Assembly: GCA_032622095.1 (NCBI GenBank)
Contig: CP136065.1
Coordinates: forward strand, 220,328,151 to 220,392,150
Length of the DNA stretch: 64,000 nt
Direction: 5' to 3'
DNA from: Siphonodentalium dalli
Lineage: Eukaryota; Mollusca; Scaphopoda; Gadilida; Siphonodentaliidae
Part shown: piece by piece, positions 22,251 through 34,001 of the stretch
Numbering within the stretch: the stretch's first letter is position 1
Layout of the letters: the number at the start of each line of letters is the position of its first letter
Position numbers and translations under genes: made by a program
Notes under the pieces: model-generated
Databases searched by the model: none
Seen by the model: the letters and a program-made list of their open reading frames with translations, nothing else
Told to the model about the DNA's origin: nothing

Positions 22251-22867
22251 GTAATTTGTTCGTTCATCACATTTTTAGCTTGATTTGCTATGTACGGAAA
22301 TATTCAGGTCAAGTGAGATAACTTTCCCGTCAAACAAACTCACTTCTGTCGTAATAGTTTGTCAAAACTGAAATGAAATTTGAACAAATACGATTAACCT
22401 GCGTTATAACGGGGTGAGCTTCAATTAAACGAAAAAAGCAATGCTACATAAACAATTTATCATGGACTCGGCCTGTATCATATATCTGTGTCAACTAAGG
22501 TCGCTTTACATGGTAAAAATGAAAAGTGAAAGTGAAAATTCTATCAAATTCAGAATATCCTATTGAAAGTGAAAGTATGATTCCGGGAATTCTATCAGAT
22601 TTCGCGACTGCTCGTTTTCGTGGTCATTGGCTATATATGGCCTATATCAACACGAGACGAGTCATGATACGTGCATAGGTACAAACAGATTGTGTGTATA
22701 TAACATACTAGCAGATTAGCCCGCCACTGGGGGGATTGGTCCCATGGCTTTGGTCGATCCATTAATTTTTGTTTTTCAAGGTAACCCCGTACAGGCACTA
22801 CCCACACGTCCTACATGGTCAATGACATCGCCCGTTAAAGCAGCACCCTTATGACGTCATACAAATA

Positions 22868-22976
22868 AAGCCTCTCGGGAGAGCTTTCCGATGAATGGCA
22901 ACAAGCCATATTTCCGACTAAATCCTGAAAAGTAATTCTGCTGTGGTTAAGGAGTCGATTACTTAGGGCATTACTG
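22868..22976. mobile_element. TA-type foldback MITE P, half copy
   Basis: Only the right arm remains, from CTCTCGGGAGAGCTTTCC to GCATTACTG-TA. A small deletion removed part of the GTTACCCATAA segment. Confidence 0.65.
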
Positions 22977-23052
22977 TATCTCTGTTGTCGTGGATGGATG
23001 TAAATTATCTTTGGTATGTTCATGAACCACAACAGGATGAAGGATATCTTAA

Positions 23053-23510
23053 AGGCCCACTTAATTTTCGAGTCGATTTATTTTGTTTATAGTGACTTGA
23101 TATACGGTTTTAATAACAATCTATGCCATAAAATACTATAATACATCACTATTTGAAATTTTTGTGTCGCAGAAGATGCCCATAGAGAAATAGAAAACTG
23201 CTGAAATCATAGAATGACTCCTCCCCCCCCCCCCCCTTGGCACCCAGAATGCAAACTTTTGGAAGGAGAGGAACACTATCTTTAATGTATAGAGTTATTC
23301 CCCCTGCATTGAAAATAATACTGATTTTTACTTCAAGCTTGACGACAAAATGTGTTGGCAACTCAACAAAAACAACATGTCCACAGTTTATTACACTGGA
23401 CAAGGTGATAATACAATGTTTTGAAGCTTGCTCTTTCAAATGCTATATAATATGGCATATATTTTATATAATGTAATCGGGGGTTTGAAAATTAAGTGGG
23501 CCTTTAATGC
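23053..23510. mobile_element. TTAA-flanked TIR element I, copy 2, uninterrupted
   Basis: TTAA-AGGCCCACTTAATTTTCGA at the left and the inverse at the right, about 455 bp, with a C run at 23223. Against copy 1 it lacks the Q insertion, which defines the insertion site. No ORF of note. Confidence 0.8.
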
Positions 23511-23837
23511 AGGTTTTGTCCAATCATCACAGACTAGATTAAGACATCTTTAAAATTAAGCCACCTCATAAAATTAATAAATCTTGGCGAAAAGCCACCT
23601 TTGGAGGGAATGCCTTGATGATGCCCTGGAGGACTTTCCGACATAGTGTTGAGGGGTCCATCCATCCAAACATTTCACCTTGTAACATGGTGTTCATTAT
23701 CACATTTGATACCTATTCTGTTCGCAGTTTCATAACAATGTGATCATAAATTTTATTTAAATAAAATATGAAATATTGGCTAGTTAAAATAAAAAAATAC
23801 CTTATTTTAAAAATGATAAAATTTACATCATCCAGCA

Positions 23838-24331
23838 TCACCTCTTAATAAGTTCTAATAAATAGTCCATTTCGAAGTAACCCATAGTTAGTAACCACCA
23901 GAAAACATAAATTCCACCAAGAATCGCGCTAATCACAACTAAGAATTTCTGTATATATCCACTGATATATCCCTGTGTTTGACGATCTGAAGAAGGCACA
24001 CATGCAGAAGGCACACATGCAGAAACTGTTTCACTTTTGTTTGAGAATTTGAAAACTTTGTAAGAATTGTTGACTACTTTGATTGACAGTTCAGTAGGGT
24101 CCATTTCTTTTGCCCATGCCACATATTCCAGGATTGCGGGTAGCCCACATGGTTCACTCCTCTTGTCTGTTGTATATTTATTGAGAAGGTGGCGGGCTTC
24201 TGGTGTTGGTTTAAATTGTTTCTTTTCATATTTTTTGTAATGGGGTAATAAGAATGTTGTTCGAGATCCAATCAGTATTTGATCATCTGGAATCAACTTG
24301 ATCCATTCGTAACAGCGCTTTCCAATATAAC
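23838..24331 (-). CDS. TATDN1-like: Terminal exon of TATDN1/TatD-like gene: C-terminal half plus membrane helix
   Basis: The acceptor (gatttttcag) lies at 24332 and the stop at 23838. The exon completes a split Gly codon from the exon at 25203. It reads GYIGKRCYEW, then IPDDQILIGSRTTFLLPHY at the place where TatD proteins have the conserved ETD motif, then KRSEPCGLPAILEYVAWAKE and SYKVFKF, matching the usual C-terminal helices and NxxxxF end of TATDN1. Beyond the family's normal end is a further ~70 residue tail with one strong hydrophobic helix (FLVVISAILGGIYVFWWLL), suggesting a C-terminal membrane anchor. The metal-binding Asp of ETD is replaced (GSR). An AATAAA lies at 23757-23752, about 80 bp past the stop. 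Confidence 0.8.
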
Positions 24332-24451
24332 CTGAAAAATCGTGATAAAATCAGTAATGTTGATGATCAGTGTCTATGTTGATATCACATTTAATAAATG
24401 CTACTACAATCAGCTACATCCATCAGTTATCTGATAAGGAATATGAAAGTA

Positions 24452-24671
24452 CAGTAATGCTCTAATTAATCGACCTCTTAACCAAAGCAGAATTATGGGT
24501 AACTTTTCAGGATTTAGTCGGAAATATGGCTTGTTGCCATTCATCGGAAAACTCTCCCGGTAACTTTTCAGGATTTAGTCGGAAATATGGCTTGTTGCCA
24601 TTCATCGGAAAGCTCTCAGGTTACCCATAATTCTGCTATGGTTAAGAGGTCGATTAATTAGAGCATTACTG
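24452..24671. mobile_element. TA-type foldback MITE P, copy in the last intron of the TATDN1-like gene
   Basis: CAGTAATGCTCTAATTAATC to the matching GATTAATTAGAGCATTACTG, flanked by TA. Both arms carry the same private changes (GACCTCTTAACC / GGTTAAGAGGTC). The left arm is partly duplicated in the same orientation around 24545-24615. Confidence 0.75.
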
Positions 24672-24752
24672 TATGTCACATAAATTTAAAGACATATTGT
24701 GGACTTATTTCACTGTATAAAACTGATGTTAGTACTCAAACACACTCCACAC

Positions 24753-24878
24753 TCGGAAATATGGCTTGTTGCCATTCATCGTATAGCTCTCAGTGAGAGC
24801 TTTCCAATGAATGGCAACAGCCATATTTCTGACTAAATCCTGAAAAGTTACCTGAGTCGATTATTTAGGGCATTACTG
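24753..24878. mobile_element. TA-type foldback MITE P, truncated copy
   Basis: It starts within the arm at CGGAAATATGGCTTGTTGCC, passes the CTCTCAGTGAGAG centre and ends at GCATTACTG-TA, with an internal deletion near the right end. Confidence 0.65.
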
Positions 24879-25202
24879 TAATTATGAATACGATCGATAG
24901 GATTTGACACTGCGCATTCTGTAGCACGTGATTTGCCACATTTTCCATAGAGGATTATGTAACCAAATAATCAAACAAGTTACCGGTATAGGTTTGTCTA
25001 ACATTTTAAGACCCCAATCTTCACACACAATATGCGCATTAGTTAATAATTTTGATAATAATTTAAAAATAAACTGTTTCTCCATCCATGAGGATGCATG
25101 AGGGGGCATCCGGTACTTTCGAGGGCGAGTTCGTCCTACCCATTGAACCCTAGCTGGGTACGGCCTTGGTCATTGACACTTTCATTATATGACACAACAG
25201 AC

Positions 25203-25380
25203 CTGTTATTTCAATATAGAAACCATTCTTCACATAAGCTGTAACGTCGTCTTTACCAAAACATTTATTAATTATGACTGGGGGTAGATTCTTGTATGTC
25301 TTTAGTATTGAGACAAGATCATCGTGGGCTTTGTCTCCGTAAGCGATAATAGGCTTCTGCAATTCACAGGCGAGCTCTAC
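25203..25380 (-). CDS. TATDN1-like: Exon 5 (visible numbering) of TATDN1/TatD-like gene
   Basis: The acceptor is ttgggttgcag and the donor is CAG|gtctgt. 59 codons plus one base in phase with both neighbours. VELACELQKPIIAYGDKAHD aligns with the TatD segment that normally reads ...KP(V/M)xxHxR..H, and PPVIINKCFGKDD with the segment that normally contains (V)HSF/HCF. Here the first His is Tyr and the second has no His, so two usual metal ligands are absent. NGFYIEITG matches the following strand. Confidence 0.85.
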
Positions 25381-25649
25381 CTGCAACCCAAGAAAAAGCT
25401 AAATTAAGATTGATACATAATAAGTAGGAGAGGCATCAATTATCATAAGTGAGGATTCAAATAAATTTTTTTATTTTTTTATTTTTGAGGTTCTCTTTTA
25501 TCTTCTACCAAGTAATAGAAACAGGATTTGTGCTGGCCAGATAATTCCTTTGACCAATTTTTTGGTCATCTCTGAATTTTTTACTCCATTTTTCAGAATT
25601 GTTTGCCAAGCTGAGAAACAAAATATCAGTCAGAAAATTTAAACTAAAA

Positions 25650-26035
25650 CAAATAAAAGTTGCCAACTACATGTCCCCCGAAAAGGTGGCTTTTTAGTAA
25701 CAGTAGCTTTTTTTTTAACTATGTCAAAATTCATCTGACCATGACCAAATTCAAACTTCGCCTTTGTCTTCTGTAATTTGAACCACGTACCAAATATCAA
25801 GAGATTCAGTTGAATTTAAAAACAATCAGATAACTAAAAGTAAATTAATATCTGTAAACCAAAATAATCGGCAAATTTTAAGTCAACAAGGACCATAACT
25901 CTGGCAAAAATGGGTGGACCAAACGCAAATTCGAACTTGACCTTTTGAGCTCATAAACTCACATACCAAATATGGTTTCGATCCGACAACCCAAAATAAA
26001 GTTATCATCCGGAAACCATACAGGTCACATCTCTA
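25650..26035 (-). repeat. Diverged G-type Helentron-like fragment
   Basis: It contains TGTCCCCCGAA-like sequence at 25673 and the monomer phrases AATTCGAACTTGACCTT and AAAGTTATCATCCGGAAACC, which are inverses of the G interior at 17.0 kb. No complete termini. Confidence 0.55.
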
Positions 26036-26039
26036 CAGG

Positions 26040-27155
26040 ACACATCACTCATTCAATCTTCTCCAAACTTCATATGGATCTTCGGGCTGACATCTAGATG
26101 GGAGCCTCTTATTTTTAGTTATCTTGGATTTCAAATTTGAATCCATCGGCACACCCTGAATTTATAGGAGAATTGTTTTGTAAATTTACAGGCAAGTTTA
26201 GAATCACCTCTGAATGGGAGCTATATAATTTGGACAATTTTCGTTGAACGATGTTGGAGCCGGCAGCCATCTTGGATTTTACTCTTTGCATGACTAAATC
26301 CTTTGGCACACCCTGCAGACAACATCCCTCATCCGATCGTCACCAAACTGCATATGGAACTTCGTGTTGACCTCTAGATGGGAGCCATAAAATGTTTTCG
26401 AGTTGAAAAATACGGCAGACAGTGGCCATCTTGGAATTTACTCTTTGTATGACTAAATCATTTGGCACACCCTACAAACGACATCCCTTGTCCGATCGTT
26501 GCTAAACTTCATATTGGTCTTCGGGATGAACTCTAGATGGGAGTCATCAAATTTCTCTGAATTTCGTTAAAAAACATGGATGGCCACCTGCAGCCATTCT
26601 GGATTTTACTCTTTACTGCATGACTAAATCCTTTGGCACACTCTACAGACCACACCCATCATCCAATCAAAAGCAAATTTTATATGGATCTGCAGGTTGA
26701 CTTCTAGATAGGAGCCATCATTTTTTTTTTCAAAATTCGTTGGAAAAACATTGCTTCCAGCAACCATCTTTGATTTTACTCTTTTCATGACTAAATCCTT
26801 CGGCACACCATACAGGCCACCAAACTTCATGCAGATCTTCAGGGAGCCATCGATGTAAAAAAAAAAAAAATAGCAGCCATCTTGGATTTAAAATTTGTAT
26901 CCATCCGCACATCCTGCAGCCCACATTTATCTGAGAAATTTTTTGGAAAATTTACAGGAATTTTTTTTTCAATTTCATTGGAAACTATGGCTGCCAGCAG
27001 CCATCTTAGATTTTACTTTATAAATATCGCTTCATGTTCACATCTAGAATTACTAAGATATTTAACTTTCCACATTCCTAATTGCTCCATTGACTGTAAC
27101 ACATGAAATTATCCCCCATCCAAGTTGAGCTACAGTGTCATTGACATTTTTATTA
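26040..27155 (+). mobile_element. Diverged F-type Helentron-like element, 5' end missing
   Basis: Six to seven degenerate monomers with GCAGCCATCTTGGATTTTAC and ATGACTAAATCCTTTGGCAC are followed by the F tail: CTCCATTGACTGTAACACAT, GTTGAGCTA and the hairpin AGTGTC-ATT-GACA. Monomers differ from F1-F3 by many substitutions, so this is an older copy. It lies in the intron between 27319 and 25380. Confidence 0.65.
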
Positions 27156-27318
27156 TTGCTATATAATATGGTTGATGTGGTCTTCATATAGCATAGATTC
27201 CTTCATGTGTGTATACTAGCTTAACAATTAAGTAGTTTTCTGTGTAGATCCATCTAAACATCCCACCTCCTGGCATAGCTCAGGCTTGGAAACCCCTTAA
27301 TTACATGCACATGCAAAC

Positions 27319-27473
27319 CTGTTTTATCAAATTGTTTTTCTGGAATTCCTTGGTGGGATCATCATGAGCATAATCAAGACCAATCTCTCCGATAGCAACA
27401 CAGTTTTGGTCCTGGGCCAGGGATCTCAGCTGGTTGCCGAGTTTCTTTGTCCAATCGTCCGAATAATACAGGG
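27319..27473 (-). CDS. TATDN1-like: Exon 4 (visible numbering) of TATDN1/TatD-like gene
   Basis: The acceptor is aatttcag and the donor AAACAG|gtttgc. It completes a codon split with the exon at 38437 and ends in phase 0. It encodes LYYSDDWTKKLGNQLRSLAQ then NCVAIGEIGLDYAHDDPTKE. The IGEIGLDY block is the most conserved TatD motif and keeps its metal-binding Glu. The preceding block, where family members often have HP, reads AALYYSDD here. A family 2 MITE begins only 28 bp upstream of the acceptor. Confidence 0.85.
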
Positions 27474-27500
27474 CTGAAATTAAAAAAAATACTGCACCAC

Positions 27501-30500
27501 TTAAATCCTTCCATGACCGGAGCTTCCTGAAATTTCTGAAAACCCTTTACCAATGCATGAGGGGGACCACCCCCTTTTCGTACGCCGGATTCCGGGGTCA
27601 ATATAGAGTATTCCGGATGCCGAATGTCAGTACGCCGGATGCCGAAACCTGTATATTTCGTATTCCGGATGCCGAAATTACAATGGCAGATATTATTTAG
27701 TAGGCCTACTGTTTTTTTATTGCATTCAACTATGGTTGTCACATAATTAATTTTATTTTCCTTTTGTAGCTTTTACGGTCGTACCCGTTGGAACGACGGC
27801 ATTTCACAATAGTCCCGCGTCAATAGAAACAATGACAACAATAGTGTAGATGGTGAACGCAAAATGTATAGTATGAGAGATAACTCGATCGCTTTTGAGA
27901 CTTCGACTTGTGACCTTGAAAATCTAACTTAGTAAACATGGCGCTCAAATTTGAGGCATCTAGTCCAGGAGATATTGGTCGACCTCTGCCCCACCAGGAC
28001 TCAACTTCATCCCACTAATTTTCTTTCTTAATGTCTCCTCTAATTTTTTTCGGTTAACCAGAAAAAAAGTGGCCGCAGAGACTTCAGACAAGATGGCGTC
28101 CATCATGACCTCCATTTTTTGATATGCACCAGGTCTCTTTGATCGCCGTTATAGTGAAAATGATATCACATGCGGTCTTGTTTTCCGCTCGATTCGTTAT
28201 GCTAATATACAACCCTTGCCAAAAATCCGATACCAGAATCCAATATGGCGGCAAAGATGGCCAAAAATTGGCGGCCTTATTGTTACGCGATTTGTACCCA
28301 CAATTACATGTTCATATGGAAAATAGTACTCAAATGAGTTTGGCAAATTCTCACAGTCAAGATGGCGACCAAACTGGTGGCCAGAAATGGAAAAGAAGTC
28401 GATATTATCACATACTAATTTCAACTTTTTGTCATTATTTCGATGGACAAAACGGTACATAATATAAGCCATCTCATAAGTCGTAGCCTTCTGGAAGAAT
28501 GGAAACCCACAATTAATAATCGTGATGTGGCATTTCAAAATCCATCATCCACTAACCACCCATAATGGCAGTAACCATATATAGGTGCGCCGAATAGTCA
28601 TAGTTTGACTTCCAAGAATCAAAACAACAGTACCTGAGTTCATTCTGATTTGCCACATTCATTATTATCTGGACCAGTTTCCGTCTCTTCGTCAGATTAA
28701 TCTAACTCTCTCACACCAACACAGTTTTCTAAACTTCTTTGTAGAATGGTCACACTAATCCGGTTGTTTCAAACAATGTATATGCCGGTGGCAGCCTCTA
28801 TCTGCGTATTTTCAGCTTTGGTGACCTAATGGGGATAACAACATGTACACCCTGGTGATCTTCCCAAACATCCACTTCTCAATATATGGTTCATCAATTC
28901 ACATACTCATCTAATTCACTGACGTACCCGGAAAACTTCTGTATATGGCTTCGAATGTTGAAAGCCTGACATTTGACGGATGCCTTACTGCTAAGGCGTA
29001 GAAGACCATAATGCATAATATACCCACATTTCTTAACCGCCTACATGTACTTGACTGTGAGTATCAATTGCCAACCTCAAATGAACACATACTTCATATC
29101 AATATTCCATATCAACATGTAATGGTGGGTAGAAATTGCGAAACAATAACGCCCATCGTAAGAAAGTAAATGAATGTAGGCATGTTTTCAAATTTTGGTC
29201 GCCATTTTTGCTGCCATCTTCTATTTGGAAAACAATTTTTTGTATGAGATGTAAGGTAATTACTTCACCTCAGTATTTCCAACTAAACTGTAAGAATCGG
29301 TGGAATTGTCTCGACAATAATGCTCAACGATGTGAATATGAGGGAATTTCGGTAATTCTTCAAAATATGTCCGCCATTGTGGGCGTCATTTTGGATTTGG
29401 GAGACCTTTATTTGGATATGGTACAAGGACAGTTCTTCGCCTAAGTGTTCCCAACTCACAATAGTAAGCAGATATGGAGTTGTCATGACAATAACGCTCA
29501 CTGATGTTAAAATCAGCGATTTTCGGCGATTTTTCTATTTCGGTGGCTATTTTGGCCGCCATCTTGGATTTGGGCGAATATTCCTCAACTCAGGTATAAG
29601 AGGAATCCTAGCTCGAGTATCTCCTGCACATATATGCATAGGTGTTGTTATGATGGCAATAATATTCATTGATTCGAAACATTACATCGCGTTATTAGCG
29701 TCGATTCGGACAATAATATCCCACAATGAATCTATATTATGGTCCCCTTGTGTTCGCCAATGACTCTTCTATACGACAAATGTATAAATTTACGTCAAGA
29801 TGCCACTATTTCCCCACAGAAACAAACGAAAGGTGGTGAAATGTCAGAAAAATAGCATATTTTCACATTCCGGTGGCCATCTTGACCGCCATATTGGATT
29901 TTGTGTCGGATTTCTGGCTAATTTGTAATGCATAACGAATCGAGCGGAAACAAGACCACATGTGATATCATCTTTGATATAATGGTGATCAAAGAGACCT
30001 GGTGCATATAAAAAATGGCAGTCATGATGGACGCCATCTTGTCTGGAGTCTCTGCGACCACTTTTTTCTTGTTAACAACAGAAACAAATTAGAGGAGACA
30101 TTAAGAAAGAAAATTAGTGGGGTGAAGTTGAGTCCGTGGGGGGGGGGGGGTGGGGGGGGGGGGCGTGCAGAGGTCGATCAATATCTCCTGGTCTAATCGT
30201 TCCGGGTGGAATTCAGTTCACCACGATGCCCGGAACAGCGGAATTTTTGTTTGTCTGTGTCAAATTGAACCAATATTTCATTATCGTAGCTAAAAAACCT
30301 CATCAATGGGTTACGGTGTTACTCGGTGGGCCGCATCGTTGGGTGTGGCGAATTTCAAAACAAAAATATCATTGAAGAGGCTAAAACCCGACCCAGAATC
30401 CCCCCATGGAAGGTGTTATGCTGTGGTGTGGAGACGGAATGGAGCAACGTAAAGGGATAGTTGCATAGCACTCCCACGTTTCATTCTAGCTTTGAGTATA

Positions 30501-30876
30501 TGGTCATATATAGAATGAATTGCACATTTGATACTACCGATGCGTTGTTTAGCTATAAACGGATTATATAAATGGGTTAAATTGGCATAAATAGTATTCC
30601 GGATGCCACCCCTCTGTTATGGAGTATTCCAGATGCCACCCCCGATTTTAGGCCGGATGCCAGAGGGGGTGGGGTGGTCCCCCCCTCATGTATCCTCTTA
30701 TATATGCGAGTCTCCCATATGGAGCCTCACATATATAAGATACAATGGCCTAACAATATTTACCTTGACCTTGTAAGACAGTGCATTCTCTTATATATAA
30801 AGAGTCTCCTAAAGAGAATGAACTGGCACAGGATCTTAATGCTGCACCAGCGCAGCTTCCGCCATGAAAGTGTTAA
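27501..30876 (-). mobile_element. Family 2 TTAA MITE hosting foldback element J
   Basis: On the plus strand it begins TTAAATCCTTCCATGACCGG, runs through GAAAACCCT...CCAATGCAT, is interrupted by J (27556-30690), and continues TCCTCTTATATATGCGAGTC to CATGAAAGTGTTAA. The order and hairpins match the intact family 2 copies at 39.4 and 48.5 kb in inverse orientation. Confidence 0.65.
27556..30690. mobile_element. Large foldback element J, 3.1 kb
   Basis: The extreme ends are inverse (TGAGGGGGACCACCCCC and GGGGTGGTCCCCCCCTCA), with several GTATTCCGGATGCC repeats inside each. A second, longer inverted repeat pairs about 27780-28210 with 29930-30230, for example ATGATATCACATG(C/T)GGTCTTG and its inverse and GGAGACATTAAGAAAG. 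The spacer has GCCATCTTGGATTT-like phrases. No transposase was seen; frames inside are accidental. Confidence 0.65.
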
Positions 30877-31273
30877 CCCTTTACCCAACAGAATGGCCCT
30901 GTGCCAATGCATTCTCTTATATATGCGAGTCGACCATAGGTCACCTCGCATATATAAGAGAATGCATTGGCTTAACACATTAAAAATTATAAAATTGTTA
31001 AAGAATGTAAGAAAAAATGGTAAAAAGTGTTAAAAAAAGATTTTTTTTAGGCCAATGCATTCTCTTATATATGCGAGGCGACCTAATGGTCGACTCGCAT
31101 ATATAAGAGAATGCATTGGCACAGGGCATAACTATAACTATCACAATGTGGTCAAGGAGCCGGTTCCAATGATATCCATATTTGTATGGTTCTATTGAGA
31201 CAGACCGAAGATATTTTAGGCTGTTGAAGCTTTATTTGGCCGGTTTTGGCCGGTTTGTTGGGTAAAGTGTTAA
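30873..31273 (-). mobile_element. TTAA-flanked MITE, family 1, copy 3
   Basis: 401 bp between TTAA at 30873-30876 and 31270-31273, in the minus orientation. Its left TTAA is also the end of the family 2 element, so it inserted at, or shares, that element's terminal target site. Confidence 0.85.
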
Positions 31274-31376
31274 GGCCTGGTTGCATACTTTGCATAAAAA
31301 ATTCTGAATGAGAATATAATGACAAATTCTATTTTGGTTCAAACTAAATGGGAACAAACTTAATTTTTTGTTTGTT

Positions 31377-31535
31377 AACCCTTTCATGACAGGAGCTGCG
31401 CTGGTGCAGCATTAAATATCCTGTGCCAGTTCATTCTCTTATATATGCGACTGTGGGAGACTCGCATTTATAAGAGAATTCATTGGCATAGGGTTTTCGC
31501 AAATTTTCAGGAAGCTCCAGCCATGAAAGGGTTAA
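31377..31535 (+). mobile_element. Family 2 TTAA MITE, short single-hairpin form
   Basis: TTAACCCTTTCATGACAGGA to CCATGAAAGGGTTAA, 159 bp, with one hairpin instead of two. The stem lost part of its CATAGG centre. Immediately to the right (31536-31625) is a fragment of foldback element N. Confidence 0.7.
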
Positions 31536-32088
31536 TCCCGGTTTCATTTATGCGCGGGATAGCGTCACTAAATTCACCCTCTGGGGGACCTCATTCTGCA
31601 AATGACAGGCACACTAAACTCAGGCTGGACAAGTGGTCGCATACAATGGCTATAGTTATCCATGGGTATACATGTAATAGAATAATAATAACTTTATAGA
31701 TATATTTGGATGTATCCAAGTTACATGTAGATTACATTGTAGGAGGATAGGCTAGTTATGGTCCAGTGCATTTATGAGAAAAAATGCCAAACCAGGAACT
31801 AATTGCAACAGATTTTTTTTTTGCTGGAATAAGTACATAAACCCTCCATAAACAACATACTAAAAATCGGAAAAATGGAAATTGGTGAATTTCGTGAAAT
31901 AAATTTGGGGAATTTGGTCAAATCATCAATTTATGGATTTTCATGGATGTATTTAAAAACAATCAAATTCACAAATCCTACAAATTCATACGTATTTTTC
32001 GAGTTGTGTGCCTTCAAATACGCGAGTTTACCTGATTTCGGCCCATTTTCGGGGCCTCAATTTCGAAGAAAGAGCCAAAATGCCTTAT

Positions 32089-33229
32089 TAGCTCAACTTT
32101 ACTTCGTAAAGTTTGAGCTATTGCCATGGCTTTGTCGTCCGTGTGTGCGTAAGGCGTCAACAATGCAGGCTGCAGGTCGTACCTTTGGTCGGATCATTAT
32201 GAAATTTGTCATAGCTGTTGACATCAACATTTAGACCATAATGATTAATTTTGGGGTCATTTGGAAAATAAACATGGCCGCCAGTGGCCATCTTGGATTT
32301 CAAAATTCAATCCTTTAGCACGGGCTACAGGCCGTACTGTTTGTCTGATCATCATGAAATTTGTCATGGATGTTAATATTGACATGTAGATGGGAACGAG
32401 TAATTTTGGGGTCATTCGGCCCAAAAACATGGCCGCCAGCAGCCATCTTGGATTTTACTCTTTGTATGACTAAATTCTTTAGCACGGGCTACAGGTCGTA
32501 CTTTTAGTCTGATCATCATAAAATTTGTCATGGCAGTTGAAATTGGAATGTAGATGGGAACGAGTCATTTTGGGGTCATTCGGACAAAAACATGGACGCC
32601 AGCAGCCATCTTGCATTTAAAAATTTAATCCATTAGCACGGGCCACAGTTCGTACTGTTCGTCTGATCATCATGAAATTTGTCATGGATGTTAATATTGA
32701 CATGTTGATGGGAACGAGTACTTTTGGGGTCATTTGGCCGAAAAACATGGCCGCCAGCAGCCATCTTGGATTTTACTCTTTGTATGACTAAATTCTTTAG
32801 CACGGGCTACAGGTCGTACCTTTAGTCTAATCATCATAAAATTTGTCATGGAAGTTAACAATGACATGTAGATGGGAACGAGTAATTTTGGGGTCAATCG
32901 GCCAAAAAACATGGTCGCCAGCAGCCATCTTGGATTTTACTCTTTGTATGACTAAATTCTTTAGCATGGGCTACAGGTCGTACCTTTAATCTGATCGTCA
33001 TAAAATTTGTCATTGATGTTAACGATGACATGTAGATGGGAACGACTCATTTTGGGGTCATTCGGCCGAAAACATGGCCACCAGCAGCCATCTTGGATTT
33101 TACTTTTCTCTTCATGTCTATAAACTAGTATTAGACATTCAACTTTCCACATTCCTAATCGCTCCATTGACTGTAATACATAAATTATTCCCTTTCCAAG
33201 TTGAGCTACAGTGTCATTGACACTTTCAT
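32089..33229 (+). mobile_element. Helentron-like element F3, complete, inserted in D1
   Basis: It runs from TAGCTCAACTTTAC (5' hairpin with TTTGAGCTA) through about seven 160 bp monomers to the tail GTTGAGCTA, hairpin AGTGTC-ATT-GACACT and TTCAT. The D2 copy gives the empty site (ATGCCTTATTTGTGATTAAT in inverse reading), so F3 entered between T and T. At 1141 bp this is the best full-length copy in the window. Confidence 0.85.
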
Positions 33230-34001
33230 TTATGAGTAATTATTAAAAAAACTAGAGCAAACTGAAGGGATTTTTCAGTGTTTTAGTAATTTCCTCACTA
33301 GATTAAACACAAAATATGATTAATATGTGCATCTATAATTAAGAAGAAGATTATATTCTCAAACAAAATGTGTGTTCCATTGTATGAACATGTGTGATGA
33401 AATTCAATATTTGAGGTCATGTAACTCAATAATTTAAACCCATATGCCATGCTTTTCTTATAACCTTTTAAGTATGTTGGATTGAACAAATTGTAAAGGT
33501 ATTAACAGGATATTATTTAAGAAAATCAACTTATGGCCCTTTGAATACTTAGTTTTAGCTTGTTTCCACAGATACCAGTTTGAGGCATTTTTGTCCATTC
33601 TAAAAGGTTTTGGGCCATAAAAACAAAAAACAATGGGTGTTTTAATGTGTAAAATTATTTGAACTTTCCTCCCACAACACTTTAGTGATAAAAAATTAGC
33701 CTTACATTGGTTATGCCATAGTATGTCACTTGATTTCTTTCATTTTTCAGGAAACTGACTCCAAATTTTAACGTTGTATAGGGGTAGGAAAAATCACAAA
33801 ATGCAATCTTATCACCAAATTACAGCCATTTCAGACACAATGTTGTTTTCTTCAAGTTTGTGTACATTCCTGTTGCATTATAAAACTGCTTAATACATTA
33901 TTGGACGTTGATTTAGAATTTTATGGTTATGTTAAAAATCTCAAAATGCCAATTTGACATTTCACTGCCAAATTATGACAAAAAATATTATAGCTCTATC
34001 A

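Noticed and set aside
28124-28538. Frames of about 110 codons on both strands
   Set aside because: They lie in the inner inverted repeat of element J and its spacer and have no motif or splice sites.
30136-30375. Gly-rich frame
   Set aside because: It is created by a G homopolymer in element J.
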